From positions 27,442 to 91,441 of the forward strand of contig CACYPV010000010.1 of the NCBI GenBank assembly GCA_902776375.1: DNA of 64,000 bases, in the 5' to 3' direction. Below are positions 38,722 through 47,947 of this stretch, in pieces (within the stretch, counting starts at the first letter, position 1; every line of letters starts with the position of its first letter). A program made the position numbers and the translations under genes. A model generated the notes under the pieces. It ran no database searches, was not told the origin of the DNA, and was given only the letters and a program-made list of their open reading frames with translations. This stretch comes from an uncultured Ruminococcus sp. (GTDB taxonomy: Bacteria > Bacillota > Clostridia > Oscillospirales > Acutalibacteraceae).

Positions 38722-39669
38722 ATGAGGACACTCACTATCAAAAAGAACGACGCGAACCAGCGGCTCGACAAGTTTTTGCAAAAGCGCTTTCCCACCATGC
38801 CCAAGCCGATGATGTATATGTACATCCGCAAAAAGTGCGTTAAGCTGAACGGCAAAAAATGCGATATTTCGGATAAGCTGAGCGAGGGCGACGTGCTGAC
38901 CTTTTATATAAAGGATGAGTTTTTTGAAGCCGAAAGCGAAAAAACCTACGAGTTTTTGAAGGCTCCCGAAAAGCTGGATATCGTCTACGAGGACGAAAAC
39001 ATCCTGCTCATAGACAAAAAGCCCGGCGTTATAGTACACCAGGACAAGAGCTACCATTTTGACTCGCTTGTCGCAAGGGTGCAGCATTATCTGTACAGCA
39101 AGGGCGAATACGACCCCGAGGAGGAAAAAGCCTTCTCCCCCGCGCTGGTCAACCGCATAGACCGCAACACTGGCGGCATGGTCATAGCGGCGAAAAACGC
39201 CGAAAGCCTGCGCGTACTCAACCAAAAAATGAAGTCCCGCGAGCTCGAAAAATACTACCTTTGCCTGCTATGCGGCAAGCCGAAGCAAAGCGAAGGCGTA
39301 CTGCGCGGCTACATGGTAAAAAACGAGAGCAAAAACAAGGTAACGGTGTTCCGGCACCCCGTTGAGGGCGGCAAAGAGATGATAACAAAGTACCGCGTGC
39401 TCGGCTCTAAAGGGAAATACGCCCTTGCCGAGATCGAGCTGATGACCGGCAGGACGCACCAGATACGCGCGCACATGGCGTCGATCGGCTGTCCGCTTGC
39501 CGGAGACACAAAGTACGGCGCGCCCGCGGGTGACTTCCCCTATCAGGCGCTTTACAGCTACAAGCTTATATTCAGCTTCACCTCAGACTCGGGAATATTG
39601 GAATACCTGAACGGAAAAGAGTTTGAGATCGACCGCAAAAAAATTTGGTTTTCAAAATACATGCTATAA
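38722..39669 (+). CDS. RluC/RluD-family pseudouridine synthase
   Basis: 315 residues. An N-terminal S4 RNA-binding domain (about 1-65, RLDKFLQKRFP) is followed by a PseudoU_synth_2 domain with the catalytic Asp in VNRIDRNTGGM. GRTHQIRAHMASIGCPLAGD is the family C-terminal motif. It isomerises uridines in rRNA or tRNA; the exact site is unknown. The ATG at 38722, with GGCGGTGA upstream, gives the standard start; the longer open frame upstream runs through the antisense of the spoVM region. Confidence 0.9.
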   Translation: MRTLTIKKNDANQRLDKFLQKRFPTMPKPMMYMYIRKKCVKLNGKKCDISDKLSEGDVLTFYIKDEFFEAESEKTYEFLKAPEKLDIVYEDENILLIDKKPGVIVHQDKSYHFDSLVARVQHYLYSKGEYDPEEEKAFSPALVNRIDRNTGGMVIAAKNAESLRVLNQKMKSRELEKYYLCLLCGKPKQSEGVLRGYMVKNESKNKVTVFRHPVEGGKEMITKYRVLGSKGKYALAEIELMTGRTHQIRAHMASIGCPLAGDTKYGAPAGDFPYQALYSYKLIFSFTSDSGILEYLNGKEFEIDRKKIWFSKYML

Positions 39670-39675
39670 AAATTT

Positions 39676-39715
39676 CAGCCGCACGGAATAATACCGCGCG
39701 GCTGTTTTTATTTTT
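39676..39715. terminator. Bidirectional terminator between convergent genes
   Basis: CAGCCGCACGG and CCGCGCGGCTG pair around AATAATA. T-rich runs occur on both sides, so both the pseudouridine synthase and cdaR can end here. Confidence 0.85.
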
Positions 39716-40967
39716 GGGTAATGGTTATATTCGCTTGATAGGTTCCGTATGCCCAGCAGCTTGTGCTGCCCTCGAAGCGGAAGGTGACGGGCATTTCGAC
39801 CGAACCTGTTTTGCCGGATGAATTAGAAGTGTCTATGACCGCGGTTATCTGCTTTGCGGTCATCTTGTCAAGATCGTCCTTATAGCCTATGACCGTCACG
39901 TCTACGCTCTTTGAGGTGACCTTATAGGTGTATTGATCGGACAAGCCCTCAACTACGAATTTACCTACAGTGAAGGTCTTTGAGCTGAGCTGACTGAGGT
40001 CGAGCGTGACCTTTGCCGTGGTGTAGTTGTTGATACTCTTGCAGCTTTCCGGAATAACTATGCCCAGATTATCAAAATCGATCTTCTCGTTCTTGATGCC
40101 GGAGAAGTCGATCGGCTCGAGCTTCACGGATTCGAGCTTGCCGATAGTATCGGTCGGACCCGCAAGCTGGATCTCGGGGGGCGTTATGGTTATCATGTCA
40201 TTGGTGATCTCAAGTCCCTCGGGCTTATTCTGGAACACAGCCTCCACGGGCACGGTCTTTTCAGGCAGCACCGTGACCGACGCCTTGACAGATTCAACGC
40301 TCAAGCTGAGCGTTTTCTGCGACAGCTCGTTGTTATTTTCGTCGTACAGGTGCAGAGCGGCGTCCGTCTCAACAGATTTGCTAAGCTTGTTGGGAACGGT
40401 AGCGACTGCCTTGACCTTTTTGATTTTCAGCACCTCGGTCTGAGGTCCCGATATCTTGACCGAATTGACCGAAAGCGAGGTCGAGCCGTAGTAGCCGTCC
40501 TCCAAATAAAAGACTACGCCGTCCTGTATCTGGAAATCGCTCTCTTTATAATAGTCCACCGTAACGGTGATGCTGGTCGGCGAAACGCTGTTTATCTCAA
40601 AATTACTTCTTGACGAGCGCTTGGTAGCCGAAACCGGAAGCGTGACGTTGCTGTCGGGAGAATTTATAGAGCCTGCGGCAGCGGTGACTGTGATGTCGTT
40701 TTCATTCAGGAGCCCCAGCACCGTGCGGTTGCCCGTAACGGTGACCGAAGCCTTTGCTTCACCCGATGGGAAGACCTGAAGCCCCAGATCGCGCGATTCC
40801 TCGGAAAGCTCCATTTGGATAGGGATGTCGCGGATGGTGAACGTGGTATTTACGCTTGTTGAATTAAAGCTCATATATATCCATATTATCAAAGATATCA
40901 CGAGCGCGAAAATAAATATCACATAGTTCTTTTGCATCAGGCGTTGGAAAAGGGATTGTTTCTTCAT
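39708..40967 (-). CDS. cdaR: CdaR, YbbR-domain regulator of diadenylate cyclase
   Basis: 419 residues. One N-terminal membrane helix (about 13-33) and four extracellular YbbR-type beta repeats. CdaR partners modulate CdaA activity from outside the membrane. It directly follows cdaA with a one-base overlap (stop/start), the usual arrangement in Firmicutes. In many genomes glmM follows; here it does not. Confidence 0.9.
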   Translation of the reverse strand: MKKQSLFQRLMQKNYVIFIFALVISLIIWIYMSFNSTSVNTTFTIRDIPIQMELSEESRDLGLQVFPSGEAKASVTVTGNRTVLGLLNENDITVTAAAGSINSPDSNVTLPVSATKRSSRSNFEINSVSPTSITVTVDYYKESDFQIQDGVVFYLEDGYYGSTSLSVNSVKISGPQTEVLKIKKVKAVATVPNKLSKSVETDAALHLYDENNNELSQKTLSLSVESVKASVTVLPEKTVPVEAVFQNKPEGLEITNDMITITPPEIQLAGPTDTIGKLESVKLEPIDFSGIKNEKIDFDNLGIVIPESCKSINNYTTAKVTLDLSQLSSKTFTVGKFVVEGLSDQYTYKVTSKSVDVTVIGYKDDLDKMTAKQITAVIDTSNSSGKTGSVEMPVTFRFEGSTSCWAYGTYQANITITQK

Positions 40968-41827
40968 TACTTCTTCCTCCCCTTCCTAAGCCTGCGGTAC
41001 TTGCTCTCTTCCTCCTCGATCTCATCAAGAAGGAGGGCGTTGAGCCGCTTAATAAGCTTGTCGCGTGTAAGGTCACGCTCAAGCTGACCCTCAACGGCAA
41101 GGGAGATAACGCCTGTTTCCTCGCTGACTACCAGCACTACGGCGTCGCTCTGCTCGGAGATGCCCAGCGCGGCGCGGTGGCGGGTGCCCAAATTGATGTC
41201 AACGTTTTTGTTGCCCGTGAGCGGAAGTATGCAGCCCGCGGCAAAAAGCTTGCCGTCGCGGATGATACCGGCTCCGTCGTGCAGCGGCGCCTTGTTGAAG
41301 AAAATATTGCCGAACAGCGCCACCGAGGTCTCGGCGTCTACTATGGTGCCTGTGGAAGCGATATCCGACAGCATGGTTTCGCGTTCAAACACGATAAGCG
41401 CGCCTGTGCGCGAGCGCGAGAAGATAACAGAGGTGTCGGCGGCGTCGATGATAGATTTTCTTACCGCCTTTTCCAATTCATCGCTCCTGCCGTAATTGGA
41501 CAGAACGCGGATATACTTCCGCCAGTTTTTGGTTCTGCCCATCTGTTCAAGCGCCTTGCGTATCTCGGGCTGGAATATCACCACGATAATGATTACCGAA
41601 GCCTCAAAGAACAACCGCAGCAGCGTAGAGAGCATCACCAAATTGAAAATGGAGGACAGAATATATGCTGCAAGCAGGAACATCAAGCCTTTTAAAAGCT
41701 GTACCGCTCTGGTTTCGCGTATAAGCTTCAATAATCCGAATATGATCAGCGCGATGGCTAAAATATCAACAACATCGCGAAACTGTATAGTCTTGATGAT
41801 AGACCAAAGATTATCAAAAAATTCCAT
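40967..41827 (-). CDS. cdaA: Diadenylate cyclase CdaA
   Basis: 286 residues. Three N-terminal membrane helices (about 20-90) precede the DAC domain, which has PLHDGAGII and GTRHRAA, the DGA and RHR catalytic motifs. It makes cyclic di-AMP from two ATP, controlling potassium, osmolyte and wall homeostasis. First gene of cdaA-cdaR. Confidence 0.95.
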   Translation of the reverse strand: MEFFDNLWSIIKTIQFRDVVDILAIALIIFGLLKLIRETRAVQLLKGLMFLLAAYILSSIFNLVMLSTLLRLFFEASVIIIVVIFQPEIRKALEQMGRTKNWRKYIRVLSNYGRSDELEKAVRKSIIDAADTSVIFSRSRTGALIVFERETMLSDIASTGTIVDAETSVALFGNIFFNKAPLHDGAGIIRDGKLFAAGCILPLTGNKNVDINLGTRHRAALGISEQSDAVVLVVSEETGVISLAVEGQLERDLTRDKLIKRLNALLLDEIEEEESKYRRLRKGRKK

Positions 41828-41845
41828 ATCCTGCCCCCTTTCCGG

Positions 41846-42012
41846 ATTAATGAATATTGAATACTGAATAATGAATAAAGAATAATGAAGGGTGGGCTCC
41901 GCCCACGCCCGATTTATATTGATGCTAAATCAATTACGCATTACGCATTACGAATTACGAATTCCCTAATACCTAATACCTAATACCTAGTACCTAGTGC
42001 CTAGCATCTAAA
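41846..42012. repeat. Composite intergenic repeat (type II core)
   Basis: TGAATA-type units lie left. The core (41891-41927) is GGTGGGCTCCGCCCAC followed by GCCCGATTTATATTGATGC. Right come ACGCATT/ACGAATT units, then TACCTAA/TACCTAG units. It lies upstream of cdaA and downstream of the cysteine-desulfurase-like gene. Confidence 0.8.
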
Positions 42013-42029
42013 AATTATTTTACCACATT

Positions 42030-43202
42030 TTATTCCTTAATTGCAACCTTTTTTGGAAGAAGATTTGTAATTTTCTTAACGGAATTTAAAAAATATTCGA
42101 TTTGAGCGGGCTTTGTATAGGCTGAAACCACCGCGCGGACGGTTCCCTGCCCAGTTGTGCCGTACGCTTTATGCGCGAGAGGAGCGCAGTGCAGCCCCGC
42201 GCGAACGGCTATATTAAAACGTCTGTCAAGCATTTCGGCTACGCTTTCGCTGTCGTGCTCGCCTATATTAAATGAAATGACAGGCGCGTGGGTGTCCGTT
42301 TGGGGCGGCAGAGTGTACAGCGTCACGTCCTTGATGGAAGCAAGTCCGTTATACAACATGCGCGCCTTGGCGGTCTCGTCGCGGAATATTCTTTCCTCTC
42401 CCCTGCGCCGCACAAAATCTATCCCTGCGGACAGCCCGGCAATACCTGGCAGATTCGGCGTGCCGCTTTCATATTTATCGGGCAGCGCGTCGGGCTGTTC
42501 AAGGCTTGACGACATGCTGCCCGTGCCGCCTTGGATAAGGCTGTCGGGAAGCGTATTTGAGTTGATAGCCAAAATGCCCGTTCCCATCGGGCCGTAAAGC
42601 CCCTTATGCCCTGCGGTGCAGAGAAAATCTATACCGCTCTCCTTCATGTTTACCGGAACAACGCCGGCTGTCTGAGCCGCGTCGACGCAAAACAGGATGT
42701 TGTAAATGCGGCACAGCGCCGCGATGCGCTCGATTGGCGGCATAACGCCGAACACATTCGAAGCCGCCGTGCATATCACCAGCTTTGTGTTGCCCCTGAT
42801 AGCGTTGCGGAAGCTTTGCAGCGTAGCCTCGTCGTCGTTTTCAAACACCTCGGCTATAGAATAGCTGACTCCGCTTTGCTTCATGCTTTCGAGCGGACGC
42901 GCTACGGCGTTGTGTTCAAGCGATGAAATGACCGCGTGGTCGCCCTTTTTGAGCAGCCCCTTGACGACGATGTTGAGCGCCGTGGTGCAGTTAACGGTAA
43001 AAATTATATTTTCGGGGTCGCCCGCGCCGAACAGCCCGGCGGCTTTCTTTCTGCACCCGTAAATTATCTCGGAAGCTTTGAGCGACATTTTGTGCCCGCC
43101 GCGCCCGGGGTTCGCGCCGTGATCTCTCATGGCTGAATTTACCGCGTAGATCACCTCGGGCGGCTTGGGAAAGGTGGTGGCGCCGTTGTCAAAATAGATC
43201 AC
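42030..43202 (-). CDS. Cysteine desulfurase-like class V aminotransferase
   Basis: 390 residues. PLP-enzyme features: YFDNGATTFPKP start, SSLEHNAVARP, VDAAQTAG and the PLP lysine in TAGHKGL near residue 196. The C-terminal loop RAGLHCAPLAHKA carries the candidate catalytic Cys. It would release sulfur or selenium from cysteine or selenocysteine. Its start overlaps the DUF3343 gene by four bases, a known pairing. Confidence 0.88.
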   Translation of the reverse strand: MIYFDNGATTFPKPPEVIYAVNSAMRDHGANPGRGGHKMSLKASEIIYGCRKKAAGLFGAGDPENIIFTVNCTTALNIVVKGLLKKGDHAVISSLEHNAVARPLESMKQSGVSYSIAEVFENDDEATLQSFRNAIRGNTKLVICTAASNVFGVMPPIERIAALCRIYNILFCVDAAQTAGVVPVNMKESGIDFLCTAGHKGLYGPMGTGILAINSNTLPDSLIQGGTGSMSSSLEQPDALPDKYESGTPNLPGIAGLSAGIDFVRRRGEERIFRDETAKARMLYNGLASIKDVTLYTLPPQTDTHAPVISFNIGEHDSESVAEMLDRRFNIAVRAGLHCAPLAHKAYGTTGQGTVRAVVSAYTKPAQIEYFLNSVKKITNLLPKKVAIKE

Positions 43203-43423
43203 CTGCCGTCACCCGCAAATATCCCCTTGTAGGGAAGGTTCTTCATTTGAAGCAGCTCCACGGCGCGCGTAAAGCTTTTGGGCACCGACAGGCTGTATCC
43301 GCAGGAACCCCTGCGCAGGTTTGCCGGAGTGCGTATAAGCCGCGCGGAAATGCCGTTTTGCCGCAGCATATCCTTTGCCTTCATAGCGTTGGTCATTGAG
43401 GCAAAGGCGATGATATTCTCCAT
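43199..43423 (-). CDS. DUF3343 putative Se/S carrier protein
   Basis: 74 residues matching DUF3343: FASMTNAMKAKDMLRQNGI start and a GSCGYSLSVP motif with one conserved Cys. The family is annotated as a putative sulfur/selenium carrier and often lies beside a desulfurase, as here. Function not proven. Confidence 0.75.
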   Translation of the reverse strand: MENIIAFASMTNAMKAKDMLRQNGISARLIRTPANLRRGSCGYSLSVPKSFTRAVELLQMKNLPYKGIFAGDGR

Positions 43424-43474
43424 TTTTTCACCTCGTATTTTGATTGTATTCCTACGCTATATACTATGTTAGGC

Positions 43475-43505
43475 AAAAAAAGAGGTGTGCCTCGCGCACA
43501 CCTCA
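43475..43505 (-). terminator. Rho-independent terminator of dapB
   Basis: On the minus strand GAGGTGTGC and GCACACCTC stem followed by TTTTTTTGCC. Confidence 0.85.
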
Positions 43506-43517
43506 TAATTAAAATAA

Positions 43518-44282
43518 TTAAGCGAATTTGTCAGCCAACAGGTCGGTCATGCTGTACATGCCCGCCTTTTTGTCGGCGAGGAACGCCGCCGCGTTGACAG
43601 AGCCAACGGCGAAAACTTCCTTTGACTGCGCCTGATGCGAAACGGTGACGACCTCGTCGTGACCCGCGAAGATGACCTCGTGCTCGCCCACGATAGTGCC
43701 GCCGCGAACCGAATGGATGCCGATCTCGTTCTTCGAGCGTCTTTTGCGGTAAGCGTGCCTGTCATAGACATACTGGGGCTCTTCTTCAAGCGTCTGCGAA
43801 ATGCCGTCCGCGATCATCAGAGCCGTTCCGCTGGGAGCGTCTACCTTTAGGTTGTGGTGCTTTTCGACGATCTCGATGTCAAAGCTTGAACCCAACACCC
43901 TTGCAGCCTGTTTGGAAAGCTCGATAAGCAGGTTGATGCCAAGCGACATATTTCCCGAAAAGAATATTGCGATGTTCTCAGAGGCTTTATTTATCTGCTC
44001 GATCTGCTCCTGCGAATAGCCCGTGGTGCAGATGACGCAGGGAACGCCGTGCTCCAGCGCGAAGCCGAGCATGCCGTCGAGCGCGGCGGGATTTGAAAAA
44101 TCGATTATCACGTCGGGCTTCTCTTTTGCCTCGTCAAAGCTCTTGTAAACGGGAAAATCCCTTTTGTTTGTGCCGAAAGCGTCAACGCCGAAAAGCGTCT
44201 CGCAATTATCTCTGCTGTCAACAGCGTCGGCGACATAGCCGCCCATCTTTCCGTTGCAGCCCACTATTGCGACCTTTACCAT
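43518..44282 (-). CDS. dapB: 4-hydroxy-tetrahydrodipicolinate reductase
   Basis: 254 residues. NAD(P) motif VGCNGKMG near residue 7, EKHHNLKVDAPSGTAL for catalysis and substrate, normal length. It reduces HTPA in the DAP/lysine pathway. ATG 44282 is chosen for GGAAGTG upstream. Third of asd-dapA-dapB. Confidence 0.95.
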   Translation of the reverse strand: MVKVAIVGCNGKMGGYVADAVDSRDNCETLFGVDAFGTNKRDFPVYKSFDEAKEKPDVIIDFSNPAALDGMLGFALEHGVPCVICTTGYSQEQIEQINKASENIAIFFSGNMSLGINLLIELSKQAARVLGSSFDIEIVEKHHNLKVDAPSGTALMIADGISQTLEEEPQYVYDRHAYRKRRSKNEIGIHSVRGGTIVGEHEVIFAGHDEVVTVSHQAQSKEVFAVGSVNAAAFLADKKAGMYSMTDLLADKFA

Positions 44283-44325
44283 ATTTTCACTTCCTTTTTC
44301 CTGTATAAGAATCAGAGTTAAGCGG

Positions 44326-44364
44326 AAACTCACTTAACTCTCAACTCTTAGCTCTTAATTCTTA
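44326..44364. repeat. Short tandem repeat at the dapA stop
   Basis: Minus-strand units TTAAGAGC/TAAGAGT/TGAGAGT begin within the last codons of dapA and supply its TAA. No core. Confidence 0.65.
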
Positions 44365-45260
44365 GCGTACTTATCAAGAAGATCGTACTTAGCAAGACAA
44401 TCCTTAAGGTTGTGATATCCCGCAACGCTCATGGGAACGAGCGGCAGTCTGCACTCGCCGGCGTCAAAGCCGAACAGGTTCATAGCCGTCTTGATGGGGA
44501 TAGGATTGACGTCGCTGAACATGATGTTCATCAGCTCGATATAGTGGAAATGCATTTTCTGCGCCGCGATGAAATCGTTATCGAGGCAGAGCTGACAGAT
44601 CTCGTGCATCTCTGAAGGACAGATGTTCGCGAACACCGAGATAACGCCCAGCGCGCCCAGTGACATGAAGGGCACGGTCTGATCGTCGTTGCCCGAGTAG
44701 ATGTCGAGCTTGTCGCCGCAGAGCGAGCGGATGAGCGCGACCTGAGAGATATCGCCGCTGGCTTCCTTAGCCGCAACGATATTGGGGTGCTTGCAAAGCT
44801 CGGCGTAGGTCTTGGGCTGGATGTTGCAGCCTGTACGCGAGGGAACGTTGTAAAGGATTATCGGCAGCTCGACCGAATCGGCGATAACATTGAAATGCTT
44901 TACCAAGCCCGCCTGTGAAGTCTTGTTGTAATAAGGTGTGACAGTCAGAAGGGCGTCGATGCCGTACTTCTGAGCCGCCTGTGACAGCATAACGGCGGTG
45001 GAAGTGTCATTGCTGCCGGTGCCGGCGATGACGGGGATCCTGCCGTTGATTTTTTCGGCGACAAACGAAAGCACCTCGCAGTGCTCCTTCTCAGAGAGAG
45101 TCGCCGCCTCGCCTGTGGTGCCGCAGGCGATAATAGCGTCGGTTTTATTTGCGACGTGGAACTCCAGTAAATCAGCAAGAGCCGGATAATTAACCGAACC
45201 GTCTGAATTCATGGGAGTAATAAGTGCCACGCCGGAACCTGTAAAAATGTGGTTTGCCAT
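44355..45260 (-). CDS. dapA: 4-hydroxy-tetrahydrodipicolinate synthase
   Basis: 301 residues with the DapA barrel. GVALITPMN near the start, YNVPSRTG and the Schiff-base lysine in VAAKEASGD. It condenses pyruvate with aspartate semialdehyde. Separated from asd by a composite repeat. Confidence 0.95.
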   Translation of the reverse strand: MANHIFTGSGVALITPMNSDGSVNYPALADLLEFHVANKTDAIIACGTTGEAATLSEKEHCEVLSFVAEKINGRIPVIAGTGSNDTSTAVMLSQAAQKYGIDALLTVTPYYNKTSQAGLVKHFNVIADSVELPIILYNVPSRTGCNIQPKTYAELCKHPNIVAAKEASGDISQVALIRSLCGDKLDIYSGNDDQTVPFMSLGALGVISVFANICPSEMHEICQLCLDNDFIAAQKMHFHYIELMNIMFSDVNPIPIKTAMNLFGFDAGECRLPLVPMSVAGYHNLKDCLAKYDLLDKYAKN

Positions 45261-45276
45261 AATACGCCTCCATATT

Positions 45277-45500
45277 TATAATTAACAATTTACAATTTAG
45301 GTGTTAGGTACTAGGTATTAGGGGCTGTGTAGGGGCGGACCCGTGTGTCCGCCCGAAACGTCGCATTATTCTGCGGGCGCACACTTGGGTGCGCCCCTAC
45401 GTAATACAACCAATGTTCCGCTAATTTAATTCCGAATTCCGAATTCCGAATTCCGCATTATCTAGCATCTAGCCTCTAGCATCTAGCCTCCAGCCTCTAA
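45277..45500. repeat. Composite intergenic repeat (type I core)
   Basis: AATTTAC and TTAGGTA units lead to the core (45329-45400), GTAGGGGCGGAC to GTGCGCCCCTAC, with the CGTCGCATTATTCTG centre. A tail ACGTAATACAAC, CAATGTTCCGCTAA follows, then AATTCCG and CTAGCCT/CTAGCAT units up to the asd stop. Confidence 0.85.
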
Positions 45501-45501
45501 C

Positions 45502-46587
45502 TCAGTCCATATATCCTTCCGCGCAAAGGAGCTCGGCGAGCAGTACAGCGCCGCCGGCTGCGCCTCTTAAGGTGTTGTGGGACATGCAGACGAATTTGTA
45601 GTCGTACTGGGTGTCCTCTCTGAGTCTGCCTACGGAGACAGCCATGCCGTTTTCAAGATTCCTCTCGGAATTGATCTGCGGACGGTCGGGCTCGGTGAAG
45701 TAGTGCAGGAAGTGCTTGGGCGCGCTGGGAAGCTCAAGCTCCTGAGCTCTGCCCTTGTAGTTTTCCCAAATATTGATGATCTCGTCAACGGTGGGCTTTT
45801 TCACGCCGTCCTTGAAGGACATGAACACCGCCGCGGTGTGACCGTCCGAAACGGGCACGCGCAGGCACTGAGAGGTGATCGCTATATCGTCGGTGAGCTT
45901 GATCTCGTCGCCGTCGATGCTGCCCCAGATCTTGAGCGGCTCGCGCTCGGACTTTTCTTCCTCACCGCCGATGTACGGGATGAGGTTGTCGACCATTTCA
46001 GGCCATGTCTTAAATGTCTTGCCCGCGCCGGAAATAGCCTGATATGTGCAGGCGAGCACTTTGTTCACGCCCAGAGCCTTAAGGGGATGGATGGCGGGAA
46101 CGTAGCTCTGCAATGAGCAGTTTGATTTGACCGCGACGAAGCCGCGCTTGGTGCCGAGGCGCTTTCTCTGAGCCTCGATGATCTTGATGTGATCGGCGTT
46201 GATCTCGGGGATGACCATGGGAACGTCGGGAGTAAAGCGATGAGCCGAGTTGTTTGAAACGATCGGGCACTCAGCCTTAGCGTATCTCTCCTCAAGAGCC
46301 TTTATCTCGTCCTTTTTCATGTTGACCGCGCAGAAGCAGAAGTCTACCTGAGCGGCGACATCCTCGACCTTCTCGGCGTCCATGATGACCATATCCTTAT
46401 ATTTTTCGGGGAGCGGGGTCGCCATGTGCCATCTGCCGTCCACTACGTCGCCGTATTTTTTGCCGGCGCTTCTTGCGCTTGCGGCAAGCACCTTGACCTC
46501 AAACCAGGGGTGGTTTTCAAGCAAAAGCGCAAAGCGCTGACCTACCATGCCGGTAGCTCCGATGATTCCTACATTGTACTTTCTCAC
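45502..46587 (-). CDS. asd: Aspartate-semialdehyde dehydrogenase
   Basis: 361 residues of the archaeal/fungal-type Asd. NADP motif GATGMVGQRFA (9-19) and catalytic Cys in KSNCSLQS near residue 156. It makes aspartate semialdehyde for DAP/lysine, threonine and methionine. GTG start with GGAGG seven bases upstream; the start overlaps the TGA of a possible 13-residue leader peptide. A structured leader and strong promoter precede it. Confidence 0.93.
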   Translation of the reverse strand: MRKYNVGIIGATGMVGQRFALLLENHPWFEVKVLAASARSAGKKYGDVVDGRWHMATPLPEKYKDMVIMDAEKVEDVAAQVDFCFCAVNMKKDEIKALEERYAKAECPIVSNNSAHRFTPDVPMVIPEINADHIKIIEAQRKRLGTKRGFVAVKSNCSLQSYVPAIHPLKALGVNKVLACTYQAISGAGKTFKTWPEMVDNLIPYIGGEEEKSEREPLKIWGSIDGDEIKLTDDIAITSQCLRVPVSDGHTAAVFMSFKDGVKKPTVDEIINIWENYKGRAQELELPSAPKHFLHYFTEPDRPQINSERNLENGMAVSVGRLREDTQYDYKFVCMSHNTLRGAAGGAVLLAELLCAEGYMD

Positions 46588-46625
46588 TGTGATTCCTCCA
46601 ATTTAAACTTTTTCAGAATAAACAT
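46584..46625 (-). CDS. Possible leader peptide of asd
   Basis: ATG at 46625 opens a 13-codon frame, MFILKKFKLEESQ, whose TGA overlaps the asd GTG. Three of 13 residues are Lys, notable before a lysine-pathway gene. The ribosome site is weak, so translation is uncertain. Confidence 0.3.
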   Translation of the reverse strand: MFILKKFKLEESQ

Positions 46626-46735
46626 TTTTTAAAAAACGGTTGCCTTATTTCCAAAAATATACTATGATAGATAATACTGAACGCAAAAAGCTGCGCGCAA
46701 CCGCAAAATATAGAGTGATTTCCAAATTACCCTAC
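46626..46735 (-). promoter_or_regulatory. Structured leader of asd (attenuator candidate)
   Basis: The transcript between promoter and leader peptide can form ATATAG/CTATAT, then CGGTTGC/GCAACCG followed directly by TTTTTT, like a long-loop terminator. TTTGGAAAT occurs twice. It does not match the lysine riboswitch or T-box by eye. Confidence 0.5.
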
Positions 46736-46740
46736 TATAT

Positions 46741-46769
46741 ACTATATCATTTCAAAAGAACATTGTCAA
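46741..46769 (-). promoter_or_regulatory. Sigma-A promoter of asd
   Basis: On the minus strand a perfect TTGACA, a 17-base spacer and TATAGT. Confidence 0.85.
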
Positions 46770-46786
46770 TTATTTTGCACAGTGTA

Positions 46787-46814
46787 TTTCAAATTTGTAA
46801 CCCGATGATATAAT
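46787..46814 (+). promoter_or_regulatory. Sigma-A-like promoter of queA
   Basis: TTTCAA, a 16-base spacer and TATAAT, about 30 bases before queA; divergent from the asd promoter. Confidence 0.5.
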
Positions 46815-46842
46815 ATGTTTCTGTCAGCAAAGGATGAAAAAT

Positions 46843-47868
46843 ATGAAAACAAGCGATTTTTATTACGACCTTCCAAAGGAGCTTATTGCGCAAACTCCCG
46901 TCGAGCCGCGCGACAGCTCGCGCCTGCTGGTGCTTGACCGCAGCAGCGGCGAGGTCGAGCATAAGCATTTTTACGATATAATAGATCACCTGCACGAGGG
47001 CGACCTGCTGGTGGCGAACGATTCGCGTGTCCTGCCCGCGAGGATATACGGCGTAAAGGACGGAACCGGGGCAAGGGTGGAATTTCTGCTGCTAAGGCAG
47101 ATAAGCGGCAACCGCTGGGAGACCCTTTGCAAGCCGGGCAAGAAGGCGCGTGAGGGCGCGAGGTTCAGCTTCGGCGACGGCATACTGACCGCGACCGTAG
47201 CCGAGGTGAAGGACGACGGCAACCGTGTAGTTGACTTTGACTGCGACGAAAGCTTTTTCGCGACGCTCGACAAAATCGGGCAAATGCCCCTTCCCCCTTA
47301 CATCACCGAGGAGCTGAAAGACAAGGAGCGCTACCAGACGGTCTACAGCCACGAGCTCGGCTCGGCGGCGGCGCCCACTGCGGGGCTGCACTTCACCGAG
47401 GAGCTGATGGACAGGATACGCGCAAAGGGCGTAAAGATCGCCTATGTCACGCTTCACGTGGGCCTGGGCACCTTCCGCCCCGTCAAGGTCGAGGACGTCA
47501 CAAAACACAAAATGCACAGCGAGCACTACGAGATCCCCGAGGAGACCGCGCGGCTGATAAACGAAACCAAGCGAAACGGCGGCAGAGTCATAGCCGTCGG
47601 CACCACCTCCTGCCGCACTTTAGAGAGCGTCGCGACCAACCTCGGCGAGATAAGACCCTGCGAGGGCTTCACCGACATATTCATCTACCCCGGCTATGAG
47701 TTCAAGGTGCTCGACGGGCTCATCACCAACTTCCACCTCCCCGAAAGCACGCTTATCATGCTGGTATCGGCATTCGCGGGCTACGACAACGTGATGAACG
47801 CCTATCAAATTGCCGTAAAAGAAAAATACAGATTTTTCAGCTTCGGCGATTGTATGTGTATCTTATGA
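46843..47868 (+). CDS. queA: S-adenosylmethionine:tRNA ribosyltransferase-isomerase
   Basis: 341 residues. It builds epoxyqueuosine from preQ1 on t[22 protein letters not shown] start, DSRVLPAR and [10 protein letters not shown] are diagnostic. The ATG at 46843 is preferred since AAAGG abuts the earlier one (46834). Normally followed by tgt; here a toxin-antitoxin pair intervenes. Confidence 0.95.
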   Translation: MKTSDFYYDLPKELIAQTPVEPRDSSRLLVLDRSSGEVEHKHFYDIIDHLHEGDLLVANDSRVLPARIYGVKDGTGARVEFLLLRQISGNRWETLCKPGKKAREGARFSFGDGILTATVAEVKDDGNRVVDFDCDESFFATLDKIGQMPLPPYITEELKDKERYQTVYSHELGSAAAPTAGLHFTEELMDRIRAKGVKIAYVTLHVGLGTFRPVKVEDVTKHKMHSEHYEIPEETARLINETKRNGGRVIAVGTTSCRTLESVATNLGEIRPCEGFTDIFIYPGYEFKVLDGLITNFHLPESTLIMLVSAFAGYDNVMNAYQIAVKEKYRFFSFGDCMCIL

Positions 47869-47889
47869 ATATTTTATGCGCATAATATA

Positions 47890-47918
47890 TTGACAACTCT
47901 ACATAATAGCTATATAAT
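47890..47918 (+). promoter_or_regulatory. Consensus promoter of the toxin-antitoxin pair
   Basis: TTGACA, a 17-base spacer and TATAAT, both perfect, about 30 bases before the antitoxin start. Confidence 0.9.
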
Positions 47919-47925
47919 ATAGTTA
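47907..47925 (+). promoter_or_regulatory. Operator palindrome over the TA promoter
   Basis: TAGCTATATAATATAGTTA is a near-perfect palindrome covering the -10. It suits autorepression by the RelB-like antitoxin. Confidence 0.6.
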
Positions 47926-47947
47926 TAAACAACAAGGAGCTGATATT

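Noticed and set aside
46588-46741. Lysine riboswitch before asd
   Set aside because: The conserved lysine-riboswitch junction motifs are not present; only a generic terminator-like structure is seen.
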